NCBI GenBank assembly: GCA_026545225.1
Contig: CM048845.1
Coordinates: forward strand, 106,955,533-107,019,532
From: Cornus controversa
Taxonomy: Eukaryota; Streptophyta; Magnoliopsida; Cornales; Cornaceae
Reading direction: 5' to 3'
Length of the DNA stretch: 64,000 nt
Shown here: in pieces, positions 39,366 through 50,604 of the stretch
Layout of the letters: the number at the start of each line of letters is the position of its first letter
Numbering within the stretch: position 1 is the first letter of the stretch
The notes under the pieces: generated by a model
Seen by the model: the letters and a program-made list of their open reading frames with translations, nothing else
What the model was told of the DNA's origin: nothing
Database searches by the model: none
Program-made: the position numbers and the translations under genes

Positions 39366-42300
39366 ATGAGAAGTGACAAACCGAAAAATGAGGAGAACAC
39401 ACCTGCATGTTCTTCTGCACTACGAGAGAGTGATGAATTTGGATCAACAGTAACACAGAATGAAGCTGCTGACTGGACTGGGATTTTTCATAATGGTAAT
39501 GATGCTGAAGCTGATCCTTTATCCTTCCAGTACCTGCCATTGCCGGTTGCTCCTTTTCCTTGGAAGAACATGAACAAGGCATATCAATCTTACACAGGTG
39601 ACATTCCCGAGGTGGGTAGCAACTTAATGGCTGATTTCACCCAGTTCAATAACTTGCAAAATCCTCAAATTGGCCCAAATTCCCTAAATATCAGGAGTGA
39701 CATACCCAGCCAATATAGGCCATTGCTACACATTACATGTCATGAAGAGAACACGAAAGGGGTGTGTCCATCACAAACTCATGATAATATAGGGACTGCT
39801 GATAATGTGATAAATAGTGCCACCCAATTTAGTAGTATTCAGAACCCTCAGTATAACAGAAATTCCAACCTGATCAGAGGTGTTGCAGCTGGAGGATATC
39901 AAATGTCCGGGCAGGGTGGAAAAGCAAATGGTAGTAATTTTCATGGGCCACAGATCACTAGAAATTATGTTAGTTTAGGAGGTAGTACACCTATGCTGTA
40001 TCATAACCAAAATAGAGGAGATCTCCATATTAATAACAATGTGAAGGTCAGTGCAGTTCCATTTCGTTCTCCTGAAAAAGTTGATGGTAGTTTTTTGACA
40101 CTTGGAGTTGGATGTGACATAGAAGCTAGATCTAAATTTGATCTCAACAGCGAAGAGATTACTAATAAATTGGATGAAGCTGTATCTTCCCAGTTAAATA
40201 CTGCCCATGCTCAACAAACCACAAGAAATTCCTCAAACTTAGGTCTCAACTTGGCTGGCGGATTTTCAAGTTTCCAGAATAATGTTGGCGGGTTTTCAAG
40301 TCTGGTGCACAATGCAGGTGGCCAGACCTCGTCTGGAGATATATGTGGTACTAAAACTGGTCTGAGTTCAAGCCCATTTCATATTTTACAAAAACCACAA
40401 GGTGATATGCGACATGATTTTCCTATGTCCAGCAACAGGAATTTAGGTTTTGCCAGCGACAGAGATGCAAGATATGCAAATGTAGATCCTTATAGAGGCC
40501 TTCTAGGTAATCTGACTGCATCTTCAGGACCATCTGGTAGCAGCTCAGCTAGTTTGGTTGATTCCAGGCAAACCAGGTTGTCTGGGTTGGCATCAAAGTC
40601 TGTCAAATTTAAAGAGGTCATTACTCAACCAATTTCTGACCAACTTCAGAAATGTTGTACAGAAACTGTCCCGAACCTCTCACCAGAGTCTTTGATGGTT
40701 TCTCCTTTTGTTGGAATCGGAGGAAGCTCCACCAGGCAAGATCATTCAGGTGAGGGCAGCTAATTATTCTCATTCCTTCCCTATGTGAATATACGGTATG
40801 AAATTATTTAGTTTTTAGTTATTCAATTTTTTTTTTTACCTTTTTTCCGTTATGGTGGCTTTATTTGGTTAATTGACATCCATCTTTAGTTTCGTCTTAT
40901 CATCCTATAAATCTTTACCAAATTAAAGGTTTTGTCACATCATTTACATAATGGATCTTCATATTTGGTTAACTGACATCCATCTTTAGTTTCGTCTTAT
41001 CATCCTATAAATCTTTATCAAATTAAAGGTTTTGTCACATCATGTACATAATGGATCTTGAAAGTTTCTACATGTAGAATATATTAATCACTATAAGTTG
41101 CATTCAATCTCACTGCCAGGAAATGATGAGCAAGTTGTCTGAACTGCTGTAACTTTAGTGTTATATCACTGGAGAGCACCATGGCACAAATCTTAACTTA
41201 TTCTTTAAATCCAATAAATTGCCACTGGTGCTGCATTGCACATTGTATAATCAATATCTCTTGATTTATCTCAGTATGAGTCTTGTAATAATGATGTCAA
41301 CATACTCCTTGAAATATGCCTTTGAACCTAATTTCATTATTTGCATCAAAGTGATAAGATGGAGATCTTTACATTGATGCAGAAACAGTCACTATTGTCC
41401 TCTTCAACGAGAGAAATCATAGAACAACTGATAAGAGGATAGTTAGTTTTACAATACTTGCATTTTAGCTTCCATCTATTTCTTTCTTGAAGGATAGCTA
41501 ATCAAACCAAATTTGAATTATTCATATTAATTTGCAAACTTAGCCGCATTAAAATTAGTGATGCCACTGTTATACAGTCAAGATCTAGGAAGCACGGACA
41601 CGCCTAAGAAGGCAAAGAATCCGTGTCGGACACGGATACACGTTGGACACGCCAAAAAACGTGTCTGATTTTTTTTCTTTTTTTTAATTTTCGGACACGG
41701 TGCGGACACGGCTCGGACAAGGCATGGACATGGCGCGGACACGTGTCCGACACGGCTTGAATTTTCAGACACGGCGCGGACACATGTTGGACACGCCAAT
41801 TTTTTTTTTTCTCTTTTTCCTCTTATTTTCATGAATCTTCTCTCTTCCATGGATTCTTACTTTATTTTTCACTAATCCCTAATTATTTTTCTAACAAAAC
41901 CCTAATTTTTTTTGCTTTTTTCTCCTTTTTTAGCCTCTTTCTTTCTTTTTAGCAAAACACAAGTCTAGAAATGTTGTCTTCGTCTTTGTTCTTTTTTACT
42001 CTTCTTTCTCTTACTATACAAAGTGACTTTCTCATGATGCATTTGTATTTGGAGTAAGCTAGAATGATGATGTTTAAATGAAAAGACTAGTTTTTATTCT
42101 AATGTCTCGTTTTGATTTGGTTTTATGACTTTGTGACATCGTTCTCTTATAATTATTGTTCTTGTGGAGTAGATTCAATTGTGTACTTGTAATTTATGAT
42201 TTGTGAATTTTTTCTTTGTTAGGTTGATGAAAATTGAAAAATAATATTACTCTTAATTATTTAAAGTATGACATCAAATATTATATAAAAATAAATATTA

Positions 42301-45300
42301 TTATTTGCCGTGTCCCCGCCGTGTCCTTGTCCTAATTTTTTAGGATTTGCCGTGTTGCCGTGTCCGTGTCGTGTCATATCCGTGTACCGTATCCGTTTCC
42401 GTGCTTCTTAGGTCAAGATAACAATATCAAAACATGATTGACATTGAAGAATGGGTGTTTTCAGAATCCTAATAGTTTTCTATGGTAGAAACAGGAAACA
42501 ATTGGTTAACCATGTAAAATAAAAATAAAATAAAATAATTGTAAACTATAATGAGAACATTTGAATTTGCAGTTTTTTGATAGAGCTCATGACCTCATTC
42601 TTCTGGTGCACTGAGTCATGCAGTGAAAAATCTCAGAATATTTAGCTACTTGTTCCTTTGTAGAAGGATATAGTTGAGTACCCCTTGGGAGAAGGCTCAC
42701 TTAATAGTGAAAGACACTCAAATAAGTTCTCCATATTGTCAAGGATTGTTAATTCTCATTTATTGACATAGAGCTACCAGAAAAAAGGTATCAAAAATTT
42801 GTGTCTTATGCTTATCTTCTTCTGCTGTCAGAGAAAATTTCATCGGCTCAAAGGGTCATTATCCAGTGTGGTCCCCATTAATCGAGGATGCTAGGTGGGG
42901 CAGATTGGATACAGACCTAACCTTTGGCATTATTTGCACAAAGTTGCTACTTTCAAGAAATTTTCATCTGGTGACTCCGCTAATTAAAATCTTAGGACTG
43001 TATTGATTCTGCCCATCAAATTTAAGTATAATTCATGTTCTTTTTATATACTTTAATTATTATTTTTTCTAATGAGTTTCTGAGCACTGTTTGAGTTAGA
43101 AAAGATGTCCCATCCAAAAGATACTCTAACTCTTAATCACCAATATATTGGCTCGTGGGGGCAGCAAAGGCGACCAGTGGAGACATAGATTTTAGTGTTG
43201 AATACTAATATCCTAATATTTGAATGCATTGTGCAACAACAAAGACTCATATTCTTTGTTTAATCATTCAGTTAATCAGATTTTATTATTTTATTTTTTA
43301 AACTGTATTACCTAGAGCATATACTGCCTACTTGGGACCTTTACAAAATTCTCATTTAAATTTTGCAAAAAAAAAAAAAAAATTGATATATTCTTGGGTG
43401 CAGAATTCCGATGACATCAACAATTGAATGGAGTTTTTCCTGTACTTGACTGGAGAAATTAACAGATACATTACTGTGGAGAGAATATTTTCACTTAAAA
43501 TTCCATGGATGATTTTGGTTCTTGGGCATCAAAGTTTGGAATAGTGTTGAGCACTTCAATGTGGATCTCTTTATAGGTATAGTGATTCATGATGCTAATG
43601 CCATTAACAACATTAAGAATATACTTTTGAGCCAAAGAGTGAACGTTAACATATGGTAAAACAGTCTTAACTAATGTTTATTAAACCAGGCACGTGGGAG
43701 CTATTTGAGACTTTAATAACATGGAAATGATATGTGATAGGATGCAAAAAACAAAAGCAATGGGAAATTAAATACTGTCAAGGTCATAGTTAACACATGT
43801 TTTTCACATGTAGCTAATTAAGTGTCTGCTAAGCACAAAATAAATAAATAAAATTTAATAAAGTGGTCAAAAATAAAAAAAGGTATGAAATTAAGGAAGG
43901 GAATACCGGTAATAATAGTGGTAAGATGGAAGCTTCGCAATCAATGATATCAATCTTGTATGCTCAGGTAAAGCTATGGTTGCAGAAAAATTTTGTAAGG
44001 CTTGATTCAACAGTGTTGCGAGAATTTTTTTTATTTATTTATTTTATGGAATCATTTGGACTATCCTTTCCTTTCAGAAGGGGAACGAAACCTCATCTAT
44101 TACATCCCATCTTACTTTTTGCTATGAAGAAGAGAGTAGGGGTAGGGCTCAGTTGAAAAGGCAGTAGCAGAAACTCCTCAACAGATGTAATTTCTTGGAG
44201 TGATAAGCTTCAATTCTCCTGAATATCTTGGGTTAGATATTGGTGGTCATCTGCTACTCTTTTGGTACATTAAAATTGATGACCAATTTAAAACAATTAG
44301 TCTTCAAGTGGTAGCAATAGTCTCCAAGGAGCCTCTGCTTTTATCCGACAGTCCAAAATTGCTTTTAAGTTACCTTTGATATTAATGTCCTGGACGGCAT
44401 CACATTCCCTAGTGATGCCATCCTCAGGACATTCGCTTCCGCAGATGAAGTTGTAATCTGGCCATTTTTCTTGGAAGCATATATATATATATTCCAAATT
44501 AAATTGATTTTTCACCTCCTGCTTAAATTTAAATTTGATAGCTTAACTCATATTTCAATAAGACGCATAAATGTATGTGTAAGATGGAAATAACATGGGG
44601 AAGGGAGTTATTGTAAATTCATGCCATGAAGGATTCTAGTTGAACATGGATCCTAATGAACTATATCCCCTTTACATCTATAGTTCTCTATTCCATTCTC
44701 TTCCTTTGGTCTCTTAATCCCAACTCCATCAGCCAACCCTCCTATATCTTTGTGATTTGAATTACAGATCTCTTCATTGCAATCCATCCTTCCAAATGGA
44801 GTTGATGCTTGTATCATTTTCAGCAATAAGTAAATTGACGGCTTTCATTGGTATTTTTTTTAGAACTATCAGACCATCTTTGCAGACTTCTTATCATTTG
44901 TGTTAGGTTGGCTCAAATTCCTATTGTGATTAGGTTTCTATTATAGAGTTGTATCTTATTAGGTAATTTCTTAGTAGGCAAGTTTTGGTCTCAAGGAAGA
45001 AAAGTACTTGTTAGGCAAGTCTTGGGCTCTAAGGAATTGTAATCCTAGTCCACCAAGGAATTGGGTTTTGGGCTCTATAAATAGTTACCTATGTTATAGG
45101 TTGAGATAAGTGAGAAGAAGAGAGGCAATACTCTCATTGTTTTGAGAGGGCAACTTTTGCGTAGAGGTAAAGCTTTCATTGTTTTTGAGAGGACACTTAG
45201 AAAGAGAATTCTTGTTTAGAATTTGTGATTTCCTTTTAAGTGAGATTGGGTGTATAAGGGTTAAGGGTTGAGAGTTGAGCGTACTCTTGATACAATCTTT

Positions 45301-48300
45301 CTACTTGTACTGTTACAATCTATATAGTGAAATTGGGCTCTCCGTGGATGTAGGCTTGTTTAGCCGAACCACGTATAATTCTTGATGTGTTCTTGCAAAT
45401 TTCTCCGTGCTTGTTTATTATTATCACATCATAATATTTGGTGGTTCGTGATTGGGGGCTTATTTCTCAACAATTTGTATTCATAATCCAGTGAGGCAAC
45501 TGAAATTTTCTTCATAGAATTCTAGAAGTCTCTTTATTGTATGCAATTGGAAAATCCTCTTTAGTAATTCATGAGTTACATGCAGAACTTTGATGAAACT
45601 GTAACCCAAGCAAAATTAAATGGGAAAACTTTAAAGCAAAAGTTATGAGTAGAACTTGCTACTAACAGCTAGTGACTTTAATTTGGAACAATTTTCCACT
45701 TATTACTAAGATTGGATTTCCTATTGTTACTGATGTTGGATATCACTCTCATGTTCATGTGACACTCTTAACAGGATGTGTGTTGCGTGTTAGTCCGTAA
45801 AAGATTAAAGGTTTGCTCTCCTTAACACCAATTGGTTTTAGGTGAGATGGAGGCTTGAGAACTGACAAGTGGTATCAGAGCAAGGTGTCACGGGTTCGAT
45901 TGGCGTGAGTGCCATTGTGCGGGGGAGTGTCGTGTTGTTGGATACCACTCATGTTCATGTGGCACTCTTAACAGGATGCGTGTTAGCCTGTAAAAGATTA
46001 GAGTTTGCCCTCCTTAACACCAATTGGTTTTAGGTGAGATGACAGCTTGAGATCCAACAAGTGGAATCAGAACAAGAGGTCATGGGTTCGACTCTGCGTG
46101 CTTGTCATCGTGCAGGGGAGTGTTGTTGGATACCACTCTCATGTTCACATGGCACTCTTAAGAGGATGTGATTTAGCCCGTAAAAGATTAGAGTTTGCCC
46201 TCTTGTATGCCACGCAACAATAGTGTTTTTTTAGTACTTCTCAATTTAATTGTAATGTTGTCTGGTAATTGGTGAAGCATGAATTTTAAATATTTGTTGT
46301 CAACAACATCCTCATTTAATGAATCACATGAACTTATGTGCAGGGCAGCTGTTTTCTGCTCATGATGGAAGTGCCACTCAAGCTGTTGGAGGTGGTCTAT
46401 TTCCCCAAAGGATGAGGGTTCAAGTTGCTGAGGGTAATGCCGCTCAAGCTGCTAGAGGTGGCATGTTCCCCAAGAGGCTAGGGATTCAAGTTAATGAGGA
46501 TACTGCTGGTCAAGCTGCTGGAGGTGGTCTGCTTTCCAAGAGGATAGGCATTCAAGTTACTGAGGCTAGTGCTACTCGAGCTGCTGAAAGTGGATTGTAT
46601 CCCAAAGGGATAGGGCTTCAAACAGCTCGTAAGGGCATCTGCTACATCTAAAACCAAAGTCCCATGTTAATTAGAAAGATTTGCCTCCTTTTAATAAAAT
46701 CAAGGTTTCTAATGAGAATGGAAATTTGCAACTTGCTTTTTTTTTTTTTGGAGCCGTAGATTTGAATTTCATCTAACTTGTTATTATAAGCCTCAGATAT
46801 GCTATACCTAGGATGACTGTTTTCATAACAAGAGGGTTGACCTAGTCTTCTACTAATTGAAATGCCCAATTTTTATTAGACAGCCCTTAATCCACATTTT
46901 ATGATTTCATTTCAGCTAAGTACTTAAAGAAGATGGAGAAAAATGAGGATGACGACGATGAATGACCCAAAAATGATCTTTTTTTTTCTTTATATATATA
47001 AGCCAGGCAGATTTTTTTTTTCTTTAACAGTATCAGACAGGCAGAATATAAAATCCAAAGTAAATGCAGAGCTAGTCCAGGAGTTAGGTTGGCTGGCTTG
47101 CGTCACCATGCAAGTCATCTTGTTCATCAGTATGCACTATTCAATTCCTTTTGATGTTTGTTTTCAGGTAAAGTAGGTCGACCTCAAGGTAGCATACCTG
47201 ATCAGTTTCCTAGAAATTTTCATGAACCTGCTTTTTCTACTGGTATCCACTATTCAACTCCTCTACCTATATGTAAACATATTTTCCATTGTGCACTTCC
47301 TTGCGATTATTTTGATCGTCTTCCTTCATAATATTTTTGACAATTGCTTTCACATTAACCAGGTCAACCTCAAGACAATGTGCCTGTTCAGTTTCCTATA
47401 CATCTTCGAGGACCCTCTTTAGCTACTGGTATTCATTATTCAACTCCTTGATCTGATTCTAAATATAAGTTCCAGTATGCTTTCTTGAATTGTGGTAAGA
47501 GTCTTAGCTTATATTTTAAATTTTCATGTAAACTAGGCCGGTCTCAAGATGGTGGGCCTGTTCATTCTTCTAGAGATCTTCTTAGACCTGTTTCTACCAC
47601 AGGTATTCATTATTCGACATCTTGACCTACACTTTGTGCAAGTTCCAGGAGGAATTTATTTGCGAATATGGTAGTAAGTTTTTAAAATTTACAGGTCAAG
47701 TAAGAAATGCAAAAGATAATGGACTCTCCCAGGGTTATGGTGTCCTTGGTGAACCATTTCCTAAGAGGAGCGCGATCCAACCCCCACCAGCTGTTCCCAG
47801 GGTTCAGCGCAGGAAGATATCTTTTCAACCTTCCATTCGTCCATCTATGCCTAACCCAAATAGGACTGCTCCTGTTGCTTCTATTCCTATACCTGCGCCA
47901 GATGTTTCCATTCCTATACCTGCTCCTGCTCCTAATCATATAAAATTGCAAGGTATGCCTTGTAGCTCCTCTAGGTTCCAGGACTCTTGTTGTTTGTAGA
48001 TCTTCTTCTTGGATTTCCAAATGCTCTGATTTCCCTTTTATATCTGCAATACATTTTTTTTCCCCGTAGTATAACTTGTTAGTTCTTAAACTTCCAGCAA
48101 TTTAATCAACATATCGTTTACTGTCTTGCTTTCAACAGTTATATTCATGTCAATAAAGTGCATGCTCTTTGTGGCATTGTGTTCAACCTGTGATGACCCA
48201 TTATGTGAGGTCAGGTGAAGTTGGGGTAATTTCTTGATTGTAATCCATGCTGAGTAAGCACTGGCTTTTCAAAATCCTTTGGTCATTCTATGCTGCCTTG

Positions 48301-49023
48301 TTGAATTAGACCTCTGGATTGGGTCAGGGTTGTGCGTCAAATTTTTTAATTGGCTAGCCTCTATTCTTGGCTCTGGTCTTGCTTAACAAGGCTTTGAAGA
48401 TTATTGTTCTTCCTTTTCTTTGGCCCAGGAATGTTTCATTAGCGCTTTTCAGGAACCTGTTTGGTGATATCATACAGGTTCTTACAGCATGGTTTAAGCT
48501 TCAGCCTTTTTTTCCCGAAGCTTATGCCCATCTTACGCTAAGCTGGATATTTGTAGGCTCATCCTGCGACCATGTCAGTCTCCGGAATATGGTACACCAT
48601 ACACCATTTTTTGCAATACTGGATTCATCACAGGCTGGTCCTGCTTGGGACCATGCCTCTCCTGCCAATATGTATCATGAGTTCACAAAGATGCAGAAGG
48701 GCTTATTTGTTGCAGTTGTCTGACTCAAAATTGACACTGTTTTGTGCTGTGATAGTATCCTTGCAATGCAAGTAGTGACTGTTAAAAGATTGTGGTTTGC
48801 AGGTTTTGATGGACTTCCTCAACCAACTGGACAGAAGTGCCTTCTATGCAAGAGAGATCTTTCATTCACACCAGATGGCCCTGTATACCAGCCTACTGTT
48901 CCACCATCTGTTGCTGTTCTTCCATGTGGCCACACCTTCCATGACCATTGCTTGCAAATTATCACTCCCAAGGAAGAATCCAAAGATCCTCCATGCATTC
49001 CTTGCGCCCTTGGCGAGAAATAA
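39366..49023 (+). CDS. RING-H2 finger protein, putative E3 ubiquitin ligase
   Basis: Seven coding exons join in frame, all phase 1: 39366-40749, 46344-46628, 47168-47242, 47363-47428, 47537-47602, 47695-47952 and 48803-49023, giving 784 aa. Residues 1-461 are low-complexity, Asn/Ser/Gly-rich and probably disordered. About 470-557 holds four 22-aa repeats (QAxxGGxFPKRxGIQV). Three short duplicated exons follow, then a Pro-rich segment with IPIPAP repeats. The C-terminus is a RING-H2: C724-x2-C727, C753-G-H755, H758, C761, C776-x2-C779, with LPCGHTFHDHCL between. The spacing between the second and third ligands is 25 residues. RING-H2 proteins recruit E2 enzymes to ubiquitinate partners; the substrate and cell location here are unknown. 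The frame is intact. The start is supported by an upstream in-frame stop after the leader intron. Confidence 0.85.
40864..41065. repeat. 100-bp tandem duplication in RING-gene intron
   Basis: The block with TTTGGTTAAYTGACATCCAT, TTTCGTCTTATCATCCTATA and TACATAATGGATCTT occurs twice at an offset of 100 bp (GACATC at 40875 and 40975) with only a few differences, so the event is recent. Confidence 0.9.
41585..42411. mobile_element. non-autonomous hAT-like element with CGGACACG subterminal repeats
   Basis: The ends are CTAGGAAGCACGGA and, reverse-complemented, CTAAGAAGCACGGA. An exact 8-bp duplication GTCAAGAT flanks them (41577-41584 and 42412-42419), which fits the hAT superfamily. The first 220 bp contain many CGGACACG/ACACGG units and the last 90 bp their complements (CCGTGTCC), as in transposase-binding subterminal repeats. 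The middle is AT-rich and non-coding. Confidence 0.8.
42420..44895. other. intronic DNA of the RING gene without recognisable elements
   Basis: Ordinary AT-rich intron with a poly-A tract near 43368. Open frames at 43863-44156 and 44297-44515 have no domain or splice context. Confidence 0.4.
44901..45472 (+). mobile_element. solo LTR, Copia-like
   Basis: This 572-bp unit starts TGTTAGG and ends CTCAACA, with a perfect 5-bp duplication ATTTG on both sides (44896-44900 and 45473-45477). It contains a TATA box in CTCTATAAATAG at about 45072-45083 and a T-rich 3' part, as LTRs do. No internal region or second LTR is adjacent, so it is the remnant of recombination between two LTRs. The intact duplication suggests moderate age. 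Confidence 0.85.
45734..46210 (+). mobile_element. tandem TRIM retroelement: three LTRs, two tiny internal regions
   Basis: LTR 1 (45734-45867) starts TGTTGGATA and ends GACA. It is followed by the primer-binding sequence TGGTATCAGAGC (45870-45881, complementary to initiator Met-tRNA), about 65 bp, and a G-rich polypurine-like tract. LTR 2 (45936-46059) follows, then a second internal region with a diverged primer site, then LTR 3 from 46124, incomplete at its right end near 46210. LTRs of 120-135 bp with internal regions of under 70 bp define a TRIM. There is no coding capacity. The shared-LTR arrangement probably arose by recombination. Confidence 0.8.
46370..46628 (+). repeat. 66-bp coding tandem repeat, four copies
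   Basis: Within exon 2 of the RING gene a 66-bp unit encodes 22 residues of the form A-x-Q-A-A-x-G-G-L-F-P-K-R-x-G-I-Q-V, repeated three full times plus a partial copy. The nucleotide repeats are diverged while the protein pattern holds, which hints at selection on the protein. Confidence 0.85.
47168..47602 (+). repeat. three tandemly duplicated phase-1 mini-exons
   Basis: Exons 47168-47242, 47363-47428 and 47537-47602 each encode G-[RQ]-[PS]-Q-x3-P-x-[QH] followed by a basic and a Ser/Thr-rich tail. The introns after each begin GTATYCAYTATTCRAC, so exon and flanking intron were duplicated together with a period of about 175-186 bp. Confidence 0.8.
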
Positions 49024-50604
49024 GTTTTTTGGGATCAATCAATTTTGCAATTTCCAAGAGAGAGTGTCCAAATTTTTACAGCATCTACCAGGAGGGAGAA
49101 AAAGAAAAAAAGAAAAGAAAAAAGAAAGATGAAAATTCTTAGAGATGAATAGCAATTGGAGTAGGGTTATAACTGTACATATAGAAAGTGAGGGTGATGA
49201 TATGGTCCCAAAGGTGGAGAGAGTAGTTAAGGCACTTAAGGTGTGCATTCATTACAAACACTTTTGCTAAACATGGAGCTTGTAACTATTACATGCTTAA
49301 AAAGTTGTTATTGAGTTCTTTCTACCTTGATCTTAAAACTGGAAGTTTGTAATAGTTGATTGTTATCTTTGTTTTTGCATTTGCGTTGCATTTCAGTTAC
49401 GACAAAACTTTGACTAGCACTGGACTGCAGCTTACATTTTTCTTGAACTGCCTGGGGAGGTTTTGTTATGAACTGATTGTTTTCTGTTGTCGGGCATGGC
49501 CTTGGTTCGTAATGGTGTGGTATCAATTAGCTCTGCCTGCTGCTTGAACTTTACTTCAACAACTGAGCAGCATATGCAAGAGAATCCCAAAATTCTTTCT
49601 TCGTCTGGATCCGTTTTGGGACAAGTTAGCCCCTCTAACACAAAGGTTGCTAAAGATGGTATGAAAATTGAATGGTGATTTTGAAAATGAAGGTAGAGAA
49701 AAATGTGATATTACACATACTTTAGGACGAACTTGATTAATAAATTTCCAAATGCATTTAGAAATTATCATTAGAGAACTAGTGTCAGAATTTGTTTTGG
49801 ACTTAAAAAAGTAGTTTCGGTTTATGGTATAGCGCAAAACAGAGTATTTGTTGTACAGGGATCCATAATTTTGATGCAGCGGGTATGAATGAATCTTGGC
49901 ATGGAGAATTATGCATCGATGCACAAATTATTGCAACAATACATATATTAGCCAACTTGCAAATTTCTTTGAGAGCTTGAAAATTTTCCAAGGCTTTTTG
50001 CAAATAGAGGACTTACACAAACACACAGACATTAAGATTAGAAGATTCCGAAAGACATTGTTTTACGTAATATTTTGCGCAGACATACATATGGAGTTTT
50101 CTAACCTAGATAAATAGACCATGTTTGAGCATTGATCATTGTTCTCAAGAGGTAGAACCGAAGATATGAAAGAATAATAGCAGCAATTAAATCACACGTA
50201 TGTCATACTCTTCATGAAGACTTGGTTGACAATCACTGAAACATTGTGTAGTATACCTGCTTCATCATTTTTAAGACAACAAAAGCGCGGCGGCAGCCAT
50301 TTTGCTTCCAAACAGATAGCATAGGAAGAAAATGTGCTAAAACTTTCAAGAGACAAGGCTACAGCAGAAGACAATTTACACCAACTAGTATTTGAAACAG
50401 AATACATTAGACAAAAACCACATACATCAGATACCAAAATGAACATGACAGGATTCTTCATCAATATGAATTTCTGAATCCCCAAAATTGCATGAAGAAC
50501 CTGCAAATTCTATATTCACAAATCACTATGAGTGAGAACAATCTTCTAGATATATATGCTTTTCACACAACGATCAGATCAGTTGAGGAAGCAAAAGGAA
50601 GTTA
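49024..50604. other. intergenic DNA between convergent RING and ASG1-like genes
   Basis: It holds the two facing 3' UTR regions. A purine-rich AAAAAGAAAAG tract follows the RING stop. No other gene is seen; short open frames on both strands are chance. Confidence 0.4.

Noticed and set aside
45868-45900. tRNA-like sequence TGGTATCAGAGC...GGGTTCGA
   Set aside because: It has no cloverleaf; the position just after an LTR end makes it a retroelement primer-binding site region.
46921-46966. Alternative acceptor with CTAAGTACTTAAAG as RING exon 3
   Set aside because: It joins in phase but reaches a stop after about 15 codons, whereas the acceptor at 47167 leads to the full RING protein; it could at most be a minor truncated isoform.
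48367-48723. 118-codon open frame between RING exons 6 and 7
   Set aside because: It lies within an intron, does not join in phase with either neighbour and has no known domain.
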